NCBI RefSeq assembly: GCF_036884655.1
Contig: NC_088339.1
Span: forward strand, 33,789,501 to 33,853,500
From: Musa acuminata AAA Group
Taxonomy: Eukaryota; Streptophyta; Magnoliopsida; Zingiberales; Musaceae
Direction of reading: 5' to 3'
DNA: 64,000 bases
This document shows positions 1 to 12,261 of this stretch, one piece after another (the stretch's first letter is position 1; every line of letters begins with the position of its first letter). The position numbers were made by a program, and so were the translations under genes. The notes below the pieces were generated by a model, which was not told where the DNA came from, made no database searches, and saw nothing but the letters and a program-made list of their open reading frames with translations.

Positions 1-40
1 TACATATACATACATATATATACATATATACAAAGTCCAG

Positions 41-152
41 GTTGAGGAAGAATCTAGGCATAGAGTTTTAGCATTGTCTACGAGATCAGAAGCCTCAGAT
101 GGAGCTAAAGCAACAGAGCCTTCAAGTCAAGTTGAGTCGACAACAGTATAAA
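41..152 (+). other. orphan 3'-terminal coding tail (possible last exon)
   Basis: An open frame with protein-like composition (rich in Ser, Glu, Thr, Ala) follows an AG at the left edge and ends at a TAA at 150-152; the last residues read SSQVESTTV. It belongs neither to the beta-galactosidase exon at 446 nor to any family I recognise. DNA from 153 to 445 looks like a 3' UTR followed by an AT microsatellite. Either it is the last exon of a plus-strand gene upstream of the window, or a gene fragment inside a beta-galactosidase intron. Low confidence. Confidence 0.3.
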
Positions 153-279
153 GTACTAGTTGTTATGATGTCGGTGCCGTTTACACTCCTTGTCGGCCAG
201 TTCCCATTCTTGTTTCAGAGGTCGCCTATACCCATGATTTAAGTAATACTATAATATGTCAGCAAGTAATAAGTGACTT

Positions 280-282
<3 letters not shown>

Positions 283-328
<46 letters not shown>
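283..328. repeat. (AT)n microsatellite
   Basis: About 23 uninterrupted AT dinucleotides between the orphan tail and the first visible beta-galactosidase exon. Confidence 0.95.
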
Positions 329-332
<4 letters not shown>

Positions 333-445
333 ATCATTGGTCACTTAGTCCAGTTTCTTATGCTTTGCAGCTTCTTGTCTTCAGAATTACCTGATTTCTT
401 GATGCTAGGAGTGATTTTACAAGTTCTCTTTGCTGAAAAATATAG

Positions 446-2268
446 GTAGGACTGAAGGGAGAGCTTGCAAAACTATATACTCCTGAGAATCAAGAGAGTG
501 CAGATTGGATTGACGTGCAACCAGATTCAATTCCATCATCCTTTACATGGTACAAGGTAAGCAATTTTTAAAAAAATAGCTGAAAAACAATTCAACTTCT
601 AAGTAACCTCGTTTATATGGTTTACAACCAGCATTTTAATCTTTTCTGTTGACCAAATACTAGCAGTTTGAAGTTATAACTCCATATTGCAATACTTACC
701 AGTATATTATGTTTTTGTTGTATTTTAACATAACTCATCATTAGAAGTAATATCTCCCTATTGCAATATTTGTTGGTAGAATATATCTGTGTTGTATGCT
801 CATATTTTATTGTAATAGTTTTCTTAATTGTCCTTTGTATACTTCATTATATCATTGATTTTATGCCTATGTATACTTGGTTATATCATTGATTCTATAC
901 CAACTCTGAAGCTCATTATATCTCTGATCTGGAACATACTTGAAGACTGGCAAAATTCAAATTCGTAAGCTGCATGACACTTGATTGCAGAATAAGGAAC
1001 TAGACAGTAAACACATGCAGAAGGCTAGCAGGTCATTTTAATATTGTTTGTATGAATGTATTTCACAAGATACATTGACATGACAATGATGTTATAGTCT
1101 CTTTATTCTAGTCTTAGCATGAAATGTTAACAGTAAAAGTTAAATGAGTTAGCTCCTTTGGTTTCTTGATGCAGACAACATTTGATGCCCCTGAGGGTGA
1201 CGATCCCATTGCCCTCGACTTAGGGAGCATGGGAAAAGGCCAAGCTTGGGTCAATGGTCATGGAATTGGACGATATTGGACACTAGTAGCTCCAAAAAAT
1301 GGATGTCGTGATTATTGTGACTATCGTGGAGCATACCATGAAAACAAGTGCACAACCAACTGCGGCCTGCCCACTCAAAGTTGGTATGTTGACATGCTAC
1401 TTAAAAACGATAAATTTAAATTACTGTTTAAGTTTTCCTTACTGCACATTTGACATAATTAACAAATTTATATTCCCTTGTAATCATTATATATATTCTT
1501 GTATGGGACTTGCTTTAGAGGAATATATAGCCATTTAGAAGGAGAAAGAAAACAGCCAGCTTCTGTTTGCAAATCAAGAAATTGATCTTGTTACCAGTGT
1601 GGGAGTAGGCTGTCTTAAATTAATGTCATTGCTGAAGATTTTATGTCGTTGTTAACAAGGTCTACTACATTAAGAACCATAATAATATTTTCAGGTACCA
1701 TGTTCCAAGAGAATGGTTGCAGGCTTCAAACAATCTACTAGTGATATTTGAGGAAACAAGTGGAAACCCCTGGAAGATCTCTCTCAGGGTGCACTCCACC
1801 TTAACAATCTGCTCAAGAGTGTGGGAAACTGACTATCCACCTCTTTCAACCTGGTCACAACCAGATTTTGTGTACCGCAAGAATTTGATCGATGAGGTCG
1901 CACCAGAGATGCACTTACGCTGCGACGAAGGGCACGTCATCTCCGCCATCACATTTGCAAGCTATGGAACACCAAGCGGTAGCTGCCGGAAGTTTTCCCG
2001 AGGAAAATGTCATGCAGCAAGTTCCCTCTCTGTGGTGACAGAGGTTTTTGTTCACATTATCTGGTTTTCTTTTGTTTTTTGTTTGTTCTTTTGAGTACTA
2101 ATAATTTCCTGTATTTTTCTATTTTTGGTGCAGGCATGTCAGGGTAGAAATAATTGTACAATCACTGTTTCAAATCGGACTTTTGGTGATCCATGTCGAC
2201 GCACTACCAAGGCTTTAGCAGTTGAAGCAACATGCACATCCATCACTGGGTATCAAAATGTGTCATAG
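446..2268 (+). CDS. beta-galactosidase (GH35), C-terminal part only
   Basis: 3' part of a plant GH35 beta-galactosidase, an apoplastic enzyme that removes terminal beta-galactose from cell-wall polymers. Coding exons: 446-556 (begins VGLKGE), 1175-1383 (galactose-binding-like module with [14 protein letters not shown] and the Cys-rich segment [13 protein letters not shown]), 1695-2043 and 2134-2268, ending TAG. Splice phases join correctly: Trp-Tyr at 1383/1695 and Glu-Ala at 2043/2134. The last about 85 residues form an SUEL-type lectin domain ([18 protein letters not shown], then CQGRNNCTI and DPC), found in only some family members. The sequence resembles the BGAL9-like subgroup, but this is from memory. 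The catalytic TIM barrel would lie left of the window, so it is unknown whether the gene is intact. The upstream orphan tail leaves open that this is a truncated copy. Confidence 0.9.
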
Positions 2269-3309
2269 ATCTCAAGAATTAAACTACTCTTATTGTTGAA
2301 GATCTTCATGTTCTGGTCATTGTTATATCTAAAGTGTAAGCATGAAAATATGTCTACTAGAAATCATGGAAATAAATTTTTTTTTTGTATATTTGTGATT
2401 GTTCCTGTGTTCTTGATGCTCTTGTTTATTTGATGACTGTTAAGGATATTATTATACCAGTACAAGATCAATTACTTCCAGCCAAGCAAAAGAATGATAC
2501 TGTGTCATCAATGCTGATTTTGGCTAAAATAAACTGCGTCGTGGCCAAAAAACTTTGCCATCTTTAAGTGGAAAGGACACGATCAAATTTCTCCAATATC
2601 AACAACAACAAGAACAGTTTATTATTCATACAATTAATGGATCTCAAAGCTCAAGTTTGTGTAAACATGTTCTGCACACGATTTAATGTAATGCTTATGG
2701 AAAAAAAAAATGCTGATAATAAAAATGACAATGATCATCATGTACAATCCAGAAAATCCAACAAGCTAGTCTGGTATTGTTACGTACTTTAATTCCTTTT
2801 TTCATACTGTATCGTCCTTTTCGAATTTAAGAAGAAAAATGCAAGATTTGGGTGGTGATAGATATATCAGCTCTACAATTTGTGTCTCTTGATGCTTTTT
2901 AAATATATGTTTTATTTTCTTTCCTAAAGCTTGTTGGTTGTCACAAGATTTTAGCCAAATCCAGATCCATATCCATTTGGGTATAGGTTTCTAATTTACA
3001 ACTTGAAAATGAAAATTATTGGTTTGATTGACTTCTATCCTCTAAAAAGGAAAAGAAAAAAGAATATTCACAGGAATAGACTAAATAAATGAACTCGAAC
3101 CAGAATAGTAGGCACATAAGACTCCTAGCAAGAGCAGATAAGAAACAGAGTCTGTTCAATTGCATGTCAATAACTTACAAAGGTAGCAAAATGCATGGAC
3201 ACTCAAAAGAGAAGAAAAAAACAAGAGAGAAAAGTATCTACACCGGAAACATCTCTCTATTTAATTGCTTTATTTGTTGATATTTACATGTGTGCCCTCC
3301 ACAAGTTCT
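2269..3309. other. intergenic: 3' UTRs of convergent genes
   Basis: AT-rich sequence between the ends of the beta-galactosidase (+) and the RIN4-like gene (-). A likely 3' UTR with T- and A-runs follows 2268. The short open frames here show no family similarity. Confidence 0.7.
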
Positions 3310-5643
3310 TCACCAGCAAGACTTGCACTTGAAAATCCAGCTCAGGCACCTACACCCCTGGAACAAGAAAAGGTCACTTTTAGATTGATTGTTAATAGCA
3401 CACACCTCTTAAAAATCACTGCTTTCAAATGACTATAATGTTTGCCTGTCAGCTGAAACAAGAGAAAAATAACTGTGGTAAGTGCTTAAGAAGAAGACAG
3501 TTCTTGATGCAAGTCGCTACTACATGAATGACCCGAGGTAGCCGACCCACCTTGCATTCGTTGGGATCTTTCTTGTGTGTGTCCGACTCGATAGACAATT
3601 TTATGGGAGTACCAGGAGACTTCCGACTATCACCTATGACTTGGAAAACATCAGTATACTTCTCGGCAGATTCTGGATTCATCTCCCAATCCGCAAATGG
3701 TGGCACTATAACATCCCCCTCGGGCTATTATCCAGAAAGAAGCATTAGTCAATTAATACTTTGCAAGTAATGGAAAAGCTTATATAGGCATGCAAAACCA
3801 GGGAAATGAGATAAGAACATACATAATTTCCATAGCCTTGTTTTCGACGCTTCTTTCTAATTTTTCTTGTCGTGCCATCCGATGAAAACCCTTTTTCCTG
3901 TGAAGAAGTATTTACATCTTTTACGGCAAGTTTTGTTTCATTCTCATGTTGCGGATTAGCTGCATCTTTGGTGTGTCTATGTGCCGCATCCTGATTATGG
4001 ACAGGAGGTGTGGCAATTTGACGAATACCATCATTTTTCCTTGCTGGTTTCATTTCCTGAAAACCGGGGACCTCTGAAGGTTTAGAGGCCTCAATGTTGA
4101 GACTTACCTTAACTGGTGCTTGTCCATCATGAGCATAAGCTTCTGAGTATTTTGCAGAAACTTTCGGAACTCTATTCTTTACAGCTAGTCGGGAACGTCG
4201 TGTGTAAAGGACATCCTCTGAAGCATCATCCTGGTTGCTGAATACAGGTACATGAACTTGCCGTTGCTTGCAAATCATACGACAATGTCAATTTTACCAT
4301 AGATAGATATAAGAACCTTTAGAAAGAGAAACAATATGATTAATCTTAATCAGATCAAAACAAATGGGAGATCAACCATCATGGTTACCCGAGTAATTAA
4401 CACACTGAGAAACCATCCTACCTTGCAATAATAAAAATAACAGCCCTGTTTTGAAGATCCAGCATCTTTAATTTGGAAAGATCATTCAATCCTTCTTTAT
4501 ATAGCACATCTATCACCGCAGCTAGATTGTCTAGCTACAGCTCACTTCATTGAAAATGATAACTAATCAAAAAGAGTTTAAATAAGGCCCTCACCAAAGG
4601 TTTTAATTATCAAAATCTTTTGCTTCCTCTCTAAGTTGCTAATCATGCTACACATGTTCTCCATATTTATATCATACCTGAAGTCTATATGATCTCTATC
4701 TGACTCTTATCTTAGCTTCATTTGCTTGCTTCATTTTGGTATTTGGTCAAAGAACAAATAAAAGTTTATGACTCTGTTCATTTGTCCATCTTCACCTGAA
4801 TATTTGCAAAGGCTGTATGTAACAAATAAATCTCATGCAGTTTATATCACTCAGAATCAACCCTTGAGATTAAATATTACTCATAATGTTTCTGGTCCAA
4901 ATATGAGCAGGTAATGATTAGCGAAAATATAAACTAATATGCATAAGCTAACTTTGTGATTATTGTCCAAATATTGCTACATATATTTCACCTCTTTTGC
5001 TCTAAATTTGTCAAAACAGAAGAATCCTTGCCCATATCCCTTCTCAATTTTCAGAAACAACCATATATGGACCATAAAGAAATAGTATCTGCTTCAAATT
5101 TCAGAGCACTCATTTGCTCAAATCTCATGTCTACAGTTCAATGTCAAGGTGCCAAATTTTCCTCCTAAAATAAACTCATGCACCTTGAAACCACCAGACA
5201 TACCCAAAGTTCACCTCAACTCTCTTCACGGCCATTCATTCATCCAGGAAGCAAACAGCAGGTGAGAGGAAGAATAGGAGAGAAGAAAATGTTTAAACAT
5301 GCTTCCGAGTTCGAATCCTATCAGTCCATTCAAGCTCAAGGCAGACAAATTTAACCACTCCAAGTATCATTTTCGTATATGATGAGAGCTAAACCGGCAA
5401 TTAGATTCGCCATAACTTATACCAGAAACAAAAAAGGGGAAAACGAAGAAAATAAACCTAATTCCGATTCATAGAATTTCTCAAAATCTGATACCACAGG
5501 CGATGAATCGTCAGAAGATCACCCAAAAGAAGTAAAAGAACTCCGTTTTTATAGCACCGAGCATGCCCGAGATTCCTACTTTCTCGATAATAATCATATC
5601 TGACATCCAAAGACGCCCGGGAAGTCGATTGACTCACCGCCAT
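3310..5643 (-). CDS. RIN4-like (NOI-domain) immune regulator
   Basis: Reads as 221 aa from four coding exons on the minus strand: 5638-5643 (ATGGCG then GTGAGT donor), 3823-4266, 3551-3718 and 3310-3357 (TGA). All phases join cleanly. The start MAQRQVHVPVF matches the RIN4 family N-terminus, whose first exon also encodes only a few residues. The C-terminal NOI motif is VPPFADWE at about residues 155-162, in the exon where the family has VPxFGxW. The protein ends in a Cys cluster (CKGCRCL to KCKSCW) like the acylated tail that anchors RIN4 to the plasma membrane. RIN4 is a hub guarded by NLR receptors, targeted by bacterial effectors and cleaved within NOI motifs by AvrRpt2. The N-terminal NOI core here is VPVFSNQ, lacking the family Gly and Trp. 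A basic stretch (RKIRKKRRKQGYGNY) precedes the second NOI. The first intron is about 1.37 kb. Family call is secure; function is inferred. Confidence 0.88.
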
Positions 5644-6050
5644 TCGAAGCTTCGATTCCTCCAACCAAAGAGCGAATCCTGGAAAGCGTCAAAGGCGCCG
5701 CCTTTCCACCTTGCACGCGCTCTTCGCTTCCTCCCTCCCTCACCCGATACAGGCGAAGAGAGATTCGGAATCGAGTGAGAAGGTGGCGTCGGGAAGGAGG
5801 TGAAGACGGACGTATAAAATACCATTGACGGGCGCCAGTTTGCTACTGCGCATTTGAAGTCTTCCCACCGAGTAGGAGCCCCCCGGGGAAACGCGATTCC
5901 CGGAACTAGGGTGTTGGCCGGCCGAGAGGAGCTCTGCTTGTTGCAGAAAACAAAAACAAGTTTGCTGGTTATTGCTCTCAAAGAATGGAAATAATTTCTC
6001 GACATAACTGATGAGCAGATACAAAATTGCAGTTCTGCGTCCGCGAAATC

Positions 6051-6093
<43 letters not shown>

Positions 6094-7284
6094 TTATCAT
6101 CATCATTTATGATGCAAATTTAGCTTCGTTCGAGCATCCAACATCGACAACAAAAATGAATTCATTTCCTACGCACTCGGTTTTTGTTTCGCAACAAAGA
6201 TCAGAAACAGGATAAAGCGAAATGAACATGATAAAAACGCTTACGGTCGGTCAACTCCCGATTCAACACACTTTCACGATAACATTTCAGATAACATTTC
6301 GATGGTTCTTATTATATTCTCCCGAATCATAGTGTTATTATTTAGTTACATCATCAAGAAATGAGTATTCCAATGAAAAGTCAATCCACATGTTTGACTC
6401 TTTCAATACCTCTCTCTCCACTGTGATGCTTAAATCCAAACGAGTGAGGTGATCACAGTTGTCTTCCCAACAATTCCATATGTTGTATATCTCATGGATT
6501 AGTTGAACACCCTTTGGTGCCTTTAATTTAGTGATGTTGCTAATAAGGTGATTAGTCAGTCAGCACAAGTTTGTTTGTTGCCACTTACCACTTGTTTTTT
6601 TTTATGTTAATGACTAAAACAAAGCCATCTATGATGAAGATTTGTCTGACCTAAAAGTCTTCGATGTGCATTAGTTATTTGTCTTTGCAAAAGAAAATGG
6701 ATTTCTTCCACAATTTTTCTTCTCTCTTCCACTATTTTTTTTTTTTTTTGGGTTGAATTTGGAAGACTTCTCTCTCATTTAGATTTTCATTCATGATAAA
6801 AAAAATATATATATATATATATATTATAGATGATAAATTTTTTTAATCTTTTTCTTATAATAAATGAAAAAAAATAAAGTGGAGAATTTTTGGTAACATT
6901 TATCTTATTTTATTGATTATTTATTGTATCCAATTTAACTCAGCAGGTCAGTCTACCACTTGGGACCCGGAGACTGGGGCCCAAAGTGGGCCCCACTGAA
7001 GCTCTATGGCTATCTCCAATCGCGAGGCAGGTTGGTCAGTGGGCAAACGGGGCCCGAAACAAGATTCATTTTACATCATTCCTCCAATCACATCTTGACA
7101 CGATAACATGGATTAGTCGTCTAACCGGTACCGGCGGCACAACAAACAGGCTTCCTCCGCCCGCGCTTGTGAGCCTCCCCACGAAAGCCCCTTCGTCGGT
7201 CGTTATCGGTTCGATCTTGTCGGACGCTCTTTGGCGTCTCGTCTCCGATTCCCCGCCCCATCCGGCATCTGCTTTCGAGTAGCA
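5644..7284. other. intergenic/promoter region, no gene supported
   Basis: From 5644 to about 6020 lies the GC-rich 5' flank of the RIN4-like gene. The rest is AT-rich with poly-T and AT runs (6735-6750, 6800-6825). About 6970-7284 turns GC-richer and is the 5' flank of the S5 pseudogene. Confidence 0.6.
6051..6097. repeat. (AAT)n-(ATT)n palindromic microsatellite
   Basis: About six AAT units run directly into about nine ATT units. The two halves are complementary, so the tract can fold into a perfect hairpin. Confidence 0.9.
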
Positions 7285-8254
7285 ATGACTACGACGGCCG
7301 CGGTTTCGGTGGCTCTGCCCGAAGTGAAGCTCTTCGATCGATGGGGCTTTCATGGTCTTGAGGTAGGCTTCAGCTTCTTCTTATCGAGGGTTGATGCTTC
7401 CTTTTGCGGTGATGAAGAAAGATGATGAAAGGTCTTACCTTTCGTTTAAAATAGGAACGAGGGAGGAACAAATTGTCATTTTGCAACACTGTCTGTATCT
7501 TGTAATCCGGGGATGGGTTCCCAAGATCGGATTTGGGGTAGCTGCAACCGCGTCTCTGAGTTTTTAATTGGCATCAATTGGGGATTTTTTTGGTTAGGAT
7601 AATGTTTGAGACGGCTGAGGGAGATTAGGTCGATTCTTATAGGAACATTTTAGGCAACATTCGATGTGTAAGAGTTTGTTAGTAGCCGTCTGATGCTTTG
7701 TCAGATTGTGAGATTGGCTAATCAACAAGAAAATATCCTATATAACAAGATGAGTGCATAAGATAATCGATCTCAAAAACTCATCTGTTTTCAGCATTGC
7801 AAAATCGCAATCCTGTGCTTGTATCTACAAAGCCAAGTAGTGTAAGTGATGCCAAGGATACCACCTGTTTGTTTGTTTGTTTGTTTACTCAGTGGATCAA
7901 GTGAAGATGCCAGCAGAATTGGTTCTGCTGGTGTTGTAAGACGCCAAGCAGTTGATATATCTTCATTGAGGGGGAGTTAATCAAGCATTATACCTTCTCA
8001 TGGCAGGTGCTAGAGAGAGTGCCTTTAGGAACATCAAGACAATTGCTGAATCAATGTCTGGTTGATGAACTTATCAATTGCTGAATCACTTCACGCCTTG
8101 GTCTCTAGTTGTAGCATCGAGTCATTGCATGTTACATGTTCTGATTTGACACAAGTACATCGGTCAAACTATCTCTAAAAGTTTCTGGTCTCTTGACAGT
8201 TATGCAATCAAAAAGAAGGATGAGATTGAATGTGTCGCCAAGGCAAATCGCTAA
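7285..8254 (+). pseudogene. 40S ribosomal protein S5 (uS7) pseudogene
   Basis: ATG at 7285 opens a 26-codon exon containing PEVKLFDRWGF, like the S5 N-terminus (EVKLFNRW), ending at a GT donor at 7363. The central part of the protein is not recognisable. From 7893, behind an intact AG acceptor, the C-terminal half resumes: [20 protein letters not shown]. An extra G in the G-run near 7970 shifts the frame. S5 sequence continues as [16 protein letters not shown], is disrupted again by a few inserted bases near 8055, and shows LVDELIN. After about 115 unrelated bases the terminal segment SYAIKKKDEI with AKANR and TAA appears at 8198-8254. Retained splice sites suggest a decayed genomic duplicate rather than a processed copy. 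It cannot encode a working ribosomal protein. Confidence 0.85.
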
Positions 8255-9677
8255 GGCAAGAGAGAGATTTTAGTCATGCTGTTACCATATAATGTTGAAG
8301 CTCGGCTTTACTTGTGCCGTTATGGTCCCAAGTTCTTATGATACAAAGAGTAGTACCTCTATAGTAGGTTCTTCTGGTGTTTAGTTCTCTTCACACATTT
8401 TCTTTTCATTCTGAGAATCTGCTATTACATAACACTTAAATTGTTGCTTGAAACGCCTTGCTCACTGTTGCTTGATACGCAACAGTGAGTGAAAAACAGC
8501 AGAACTTCTGATTTTGCAGGATAATCCTCTTGCCCCCATTTCTTCATGTGGAGTGAACCTCAGATAGCTAATTTTTCTTATGGATTATGGTACTGGTTTT
8601 GACTAAAATAACTTCACTATTGGTGCTCCTTTCTTATGGATATGTGCCCTCCGTACCTGCTGTAGGGACCCAAGAGCCTCTGCTTGCCTTCTACATGCTG
8701 CTATTTTATCAATTGCACATCCCCATAAGGTCCTTTGGTTCTTCGTATTCATCCCCAGGTATGCAATTGCTTTGGGTGCCATTATTGAACACTTCTTTGC
8801 CCTTTTCTTTGAAGTTTGCACAGGGAGTCACTGGTTACTGTGTGCTGGGAGTGCCAAATGAGAAGAATGTTTTACTTTTCCTTTTATTCTAGTTTATTCT
8901 TTTACTGATATTAACTTCTTTTGTGTGTTGCATTTACAGAGGTGAACTGCTAGAATGTTATATAAAGCGGTGCTTCTAATAGTGTTACGTTAATTGTATT
9001 ATATTAGTCAGCTCATCCAGTGAAAGAATTGGATGGGCTCGTTTAATGTTCTGATTTCTTCATGGTTTTTAACAGTTAAAATTAAGTTGAATTTTAAGTG
9101 GTGAATTGGTGGCAGAAGAGTTTTTGAGTTAAGGGTGATGATTGCACTTGTCAATGAGCTAGCCATCCAGGAGTATTAGATGCGGATGGAAGTTGGACAG
9201 GCTCATTATATTCCCGTAGTTGTGTAGGAGTGCTGGTGATGTGGTTCTTGTGAGTGTCAGCCACTTGGGTAATTAATTATAGTGAAAAGAATAAAATCCC
9301 ACTTGCTTCCAAATGATCTTAAATGAAGCAGCAGCAGCTAGATATGCATCTACTGACTGTTCATTTACATTTTTATGGTCCATATGCATATAATTTGATA
9401 AGCTTCTTTTACTGTCTAAGATTACCATATTCTTTCATTGCAGAGTATAAGCAGTGATCATACAGGTCTTGTACATAAAGAAGATTCCTCCAAAAACCTC
9501 AGCAAAAAGGAACACCTCGCTGTCCAGAAAGGCACAACACATCAGCCATGGAAACAACACAACCAAACCAATCCCTAATACTGAAGGAGGTTCTGCACTA
9601 ATAATTAGCTGATGGATTCATAGTTTGTACTGATCCCATAGCTATACTTCCCTCATGAAACAACTACACCTGAACCA
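8255..9677. other. intergenic, no gene supported
   Basis: Mixed-composition sequence between the S5 pseudogene and the 3' end of the receptor kinase gene. An open minus-strand frame at 8603-8821 includes LGMNTKNQRTLWGCAI, but I do not recognise a family. Confidence 0.5.
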
Positions 9678-12261
9678 CTATAGAAGATTGAGAGCCTGAT
9701 ATGGATGCTGCATGATTCTGTCTCCTCGTTTGTGCAGGCTGCAAAGTAAATGGAAGTCATCATCAGGAAATGTGTTGACAGAATGAAATGAACGGAGGAA
9801 GAAGGGAACAAGTTCAACCATATTGGCAGATGTGTTCTCGAATGCTCTCTCGATCTCTCCTACAAGATCATTAATTGTAGGGCGTCCTTTGCTCGAACTG
9901 GCGACACAGAGAACGGCAATATTTAAGATGGACTTGAAAACGTCCAAATTAAGCTCTCCTTCAAGGCGCGGATCTACAAAATCTTCGAGTGGGCGTTTGC
10001 CTGCTGAGACATCCTTGGCCTGCATCATGCACCATAATAGAATTCAAACATGAAGATCTTGCTGAGACTTCTGGGGTATTACTATCAATTTGGTGGCTAC
10101 CTTTCTTGTCAGAGTTTCTCGTGCTTTTGTGTCCAGTTCAATCACCTTACGCCCTGATAGAAGCTGCAATATGACTACGCCGAAGCTGTAGATGTCACTG
10201 GCACAGGAGAGGTTTCCATGGGACATGTACTCCGGATCCATGTAGCCAATGGTTCCCCTAACCTCTGTGAAGCATTTTGTTTCCTTCATTCCCACCATCC
10301 TCGCCAACCCAAAGTCCGAAAGCTTTGGCTCCATGTTGTCCATCAACAGGATGTTTGCGAGCTGAAAACCATGTATCATCAATGAAAGACGATGAACTGA
10401 TACAAAGTTATGGGTCAACTTCTCACCTTGATGTCTCTGTGAACGATACAGCCATCTGGGTGAGTGTGGAGAAACCTTAACGCAAGGGAACAGTCTCTTA
10501 GGATCTTCACCCTCTTCCCCCATGGAAGAAGAGCATCACTTCCTACAGGTATGCAAAATTAGGTTTCTTCCATGCCTTAACATGATTGCTGAAAGAGAAG
10601 ATAGCAAGTCAATTACTTAAGAGATTGTGTGCCAGGTTTCCATTAGAGCAGTACTCATAAACCAGATACTTATCCCCGTTCTCATCGCAGTAACCAAGGA
10701 GGGAGACCAGATTGGGATGACGAACTTTGGAGAGGCCTTCGACTTCTCTCGTGAAGGAGCCATTCATAGCAGTCTTGTAGAGGTGCTTGATTGCAATGAG
10801 CTGCCCGCTGGGAAGAATGCCTTGGTAGACTTGGCCTGCACTTCCAGTGCCGAGGCGTATTCTGCTGCTGCTGTAGTTTATGGCTTTCTCGATCTCTGCT
10901 TTGGAGAATCTGTAAAGACCAGTCCATTTGCTTGCTACTTTCCCTGGTGCAGTAGTAGTGCCTTGAAAACATGTGTTAGTGTGATTGCTTCTGTAAGCAT
11001 TGAGCTCAAATGCACAGGGAGAATACCTTTGTTGTGTTCATGAGTCCTTTTCCTAGCCTTGAACAAAGTAATGAGAAGAAACAATCCGATCAAACCCAGT
11101 AGTGTTCCGAGTATCACTTCCACAACATCTGGTAAGTATAACCATTTGAATCAGAAGATGCTGTTTAAAGTATTAGTAGGGGATCCACAGCAAATAACAC
11201 TTACAGTTCCTATGTTTGCAGCTACCTGAGAAGACAAGAAGAAAGTTCATCAATTAGAAGAACTTGAAAGAATTGCAAGAAGTAAAATGACAACATGAGT
11301 AAGTCTATGAACACCGTGCACAACGTTCTTTCCAGTGCTTCCATCATATCCATGTTTTTGTTCACGAGAATTGTAGTTTTTAGTACAAGGATTTACAGAA
11401 ATTATGGAGTCCTCAACGTTGTTCTAGAGGATCTTAAATGTTGATATGAATTCAATAACTCATCAGCTAACCTTTTCCATTTCTTTCAGGATGAGAACGA
11501 TCTGCACTTTACCTGAATCCATTGCTGCCAAGCACCGGTAGTAGCCATCAGTCCAAGTATCATCTCTGGGCCTATTTGAAGCAATTGCTGCTACGGTGAC
11601 AACGCTACAAATTGCTTTCTGCGTGTCATTATCCTTAACTTCGAGATGTTCAACAATCTTCTCTATCATGTTTGAGATCTCATAGGTGCAGTTACCACAC
11701 TGGTTGATGAAACTTGGCACATCAAACCGTGAACAATTCGTGATGACGGAATCAAATTGCTGGCCATAATTACTCCTAATGGAAGCGAGACTGAGGTTTG
11801 AGCAACTGCCATTATCTTGATGTAACAAATCAAATTTACATGAATCTATAGAGAGATTATATTGCATGTTAAAGCGAGATGTGCAGTTATCCCATTGCTG
11901 TTTGTCGAGAAGGATCGCTTGGGCTTGTGAGGCCGAACGAGCTAGAGCTTTTGAGAAGAAGTATAGGACACTGCGACAGCATTGGGTGGTTCTCACATTG
12001 TCCCAAACCGTCACTTCATGATCATTAGGGTGAACGCATTCCCCGACCGGTTGATAAGGGAATGCATCAAAGTCCAGAGTGCAAGCTGATGTCAAGAAGA
12101 ACAAGTCAGTAAAGAGAACTACAGAAGCACTTGAATTAGGCAAACAAAAGTAGATCATCGCAATAGAAGATTAAAACTACACTGTACTGCCAAAGACCTG
12201 TTGAATTTGTTGAGTTGAGGAAGAGGGAGAGGATTGTGAGAAGCACTGCAACAACCTTCAT
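9678..12261 (-). CDS. SPARK-domain receptor-like protein kinase
   Basis: Complete gene of eight coding exons on the minus strand: 12198-12261, 11513-12085, 11205-11225 (21-nt microexon), 11027-11128, 10617-10961, 10427-10542, 10101-10361, 9678-10019. Exons sum to 1824 nt (607 aa) with all phases consistent. Residues 1-20 are a signal peptide (MKVVAVLLTILSLFLNS). The ectodomain (to about 212) is Cys-rich with a NQCGNCTYEI segment, typical of SPARK-type receptor kinases such as the RKF3/ARK1 group. A single transmembrane helix (about 221-243) precedes a basic stop-transfer (KARKR). The cytosolic kinase has a glycine loop GTGSAGQV (about 291-298), AIK lysine (about 312), HRDIK catalytic loop (about 403-407), DFG (about 423) and GYMDPEY activation segment, so it should be active. 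ARK1-type members act in arbuscular mycorrhizal symbiosis; this protein's role and ligand are not evident. The SPARK assignment of the ectodomain is less certain than the kinase call. Confidence 0.88.

Noticed and set aside
8603..8821. Minus-strand frame with LGMNTKNQRTLWGCAI, suspected transposon or organellar fragment
   Set aside because: I could not match it to any transposase, LINE or organellar protein; left as unexplained intergenic DNA.
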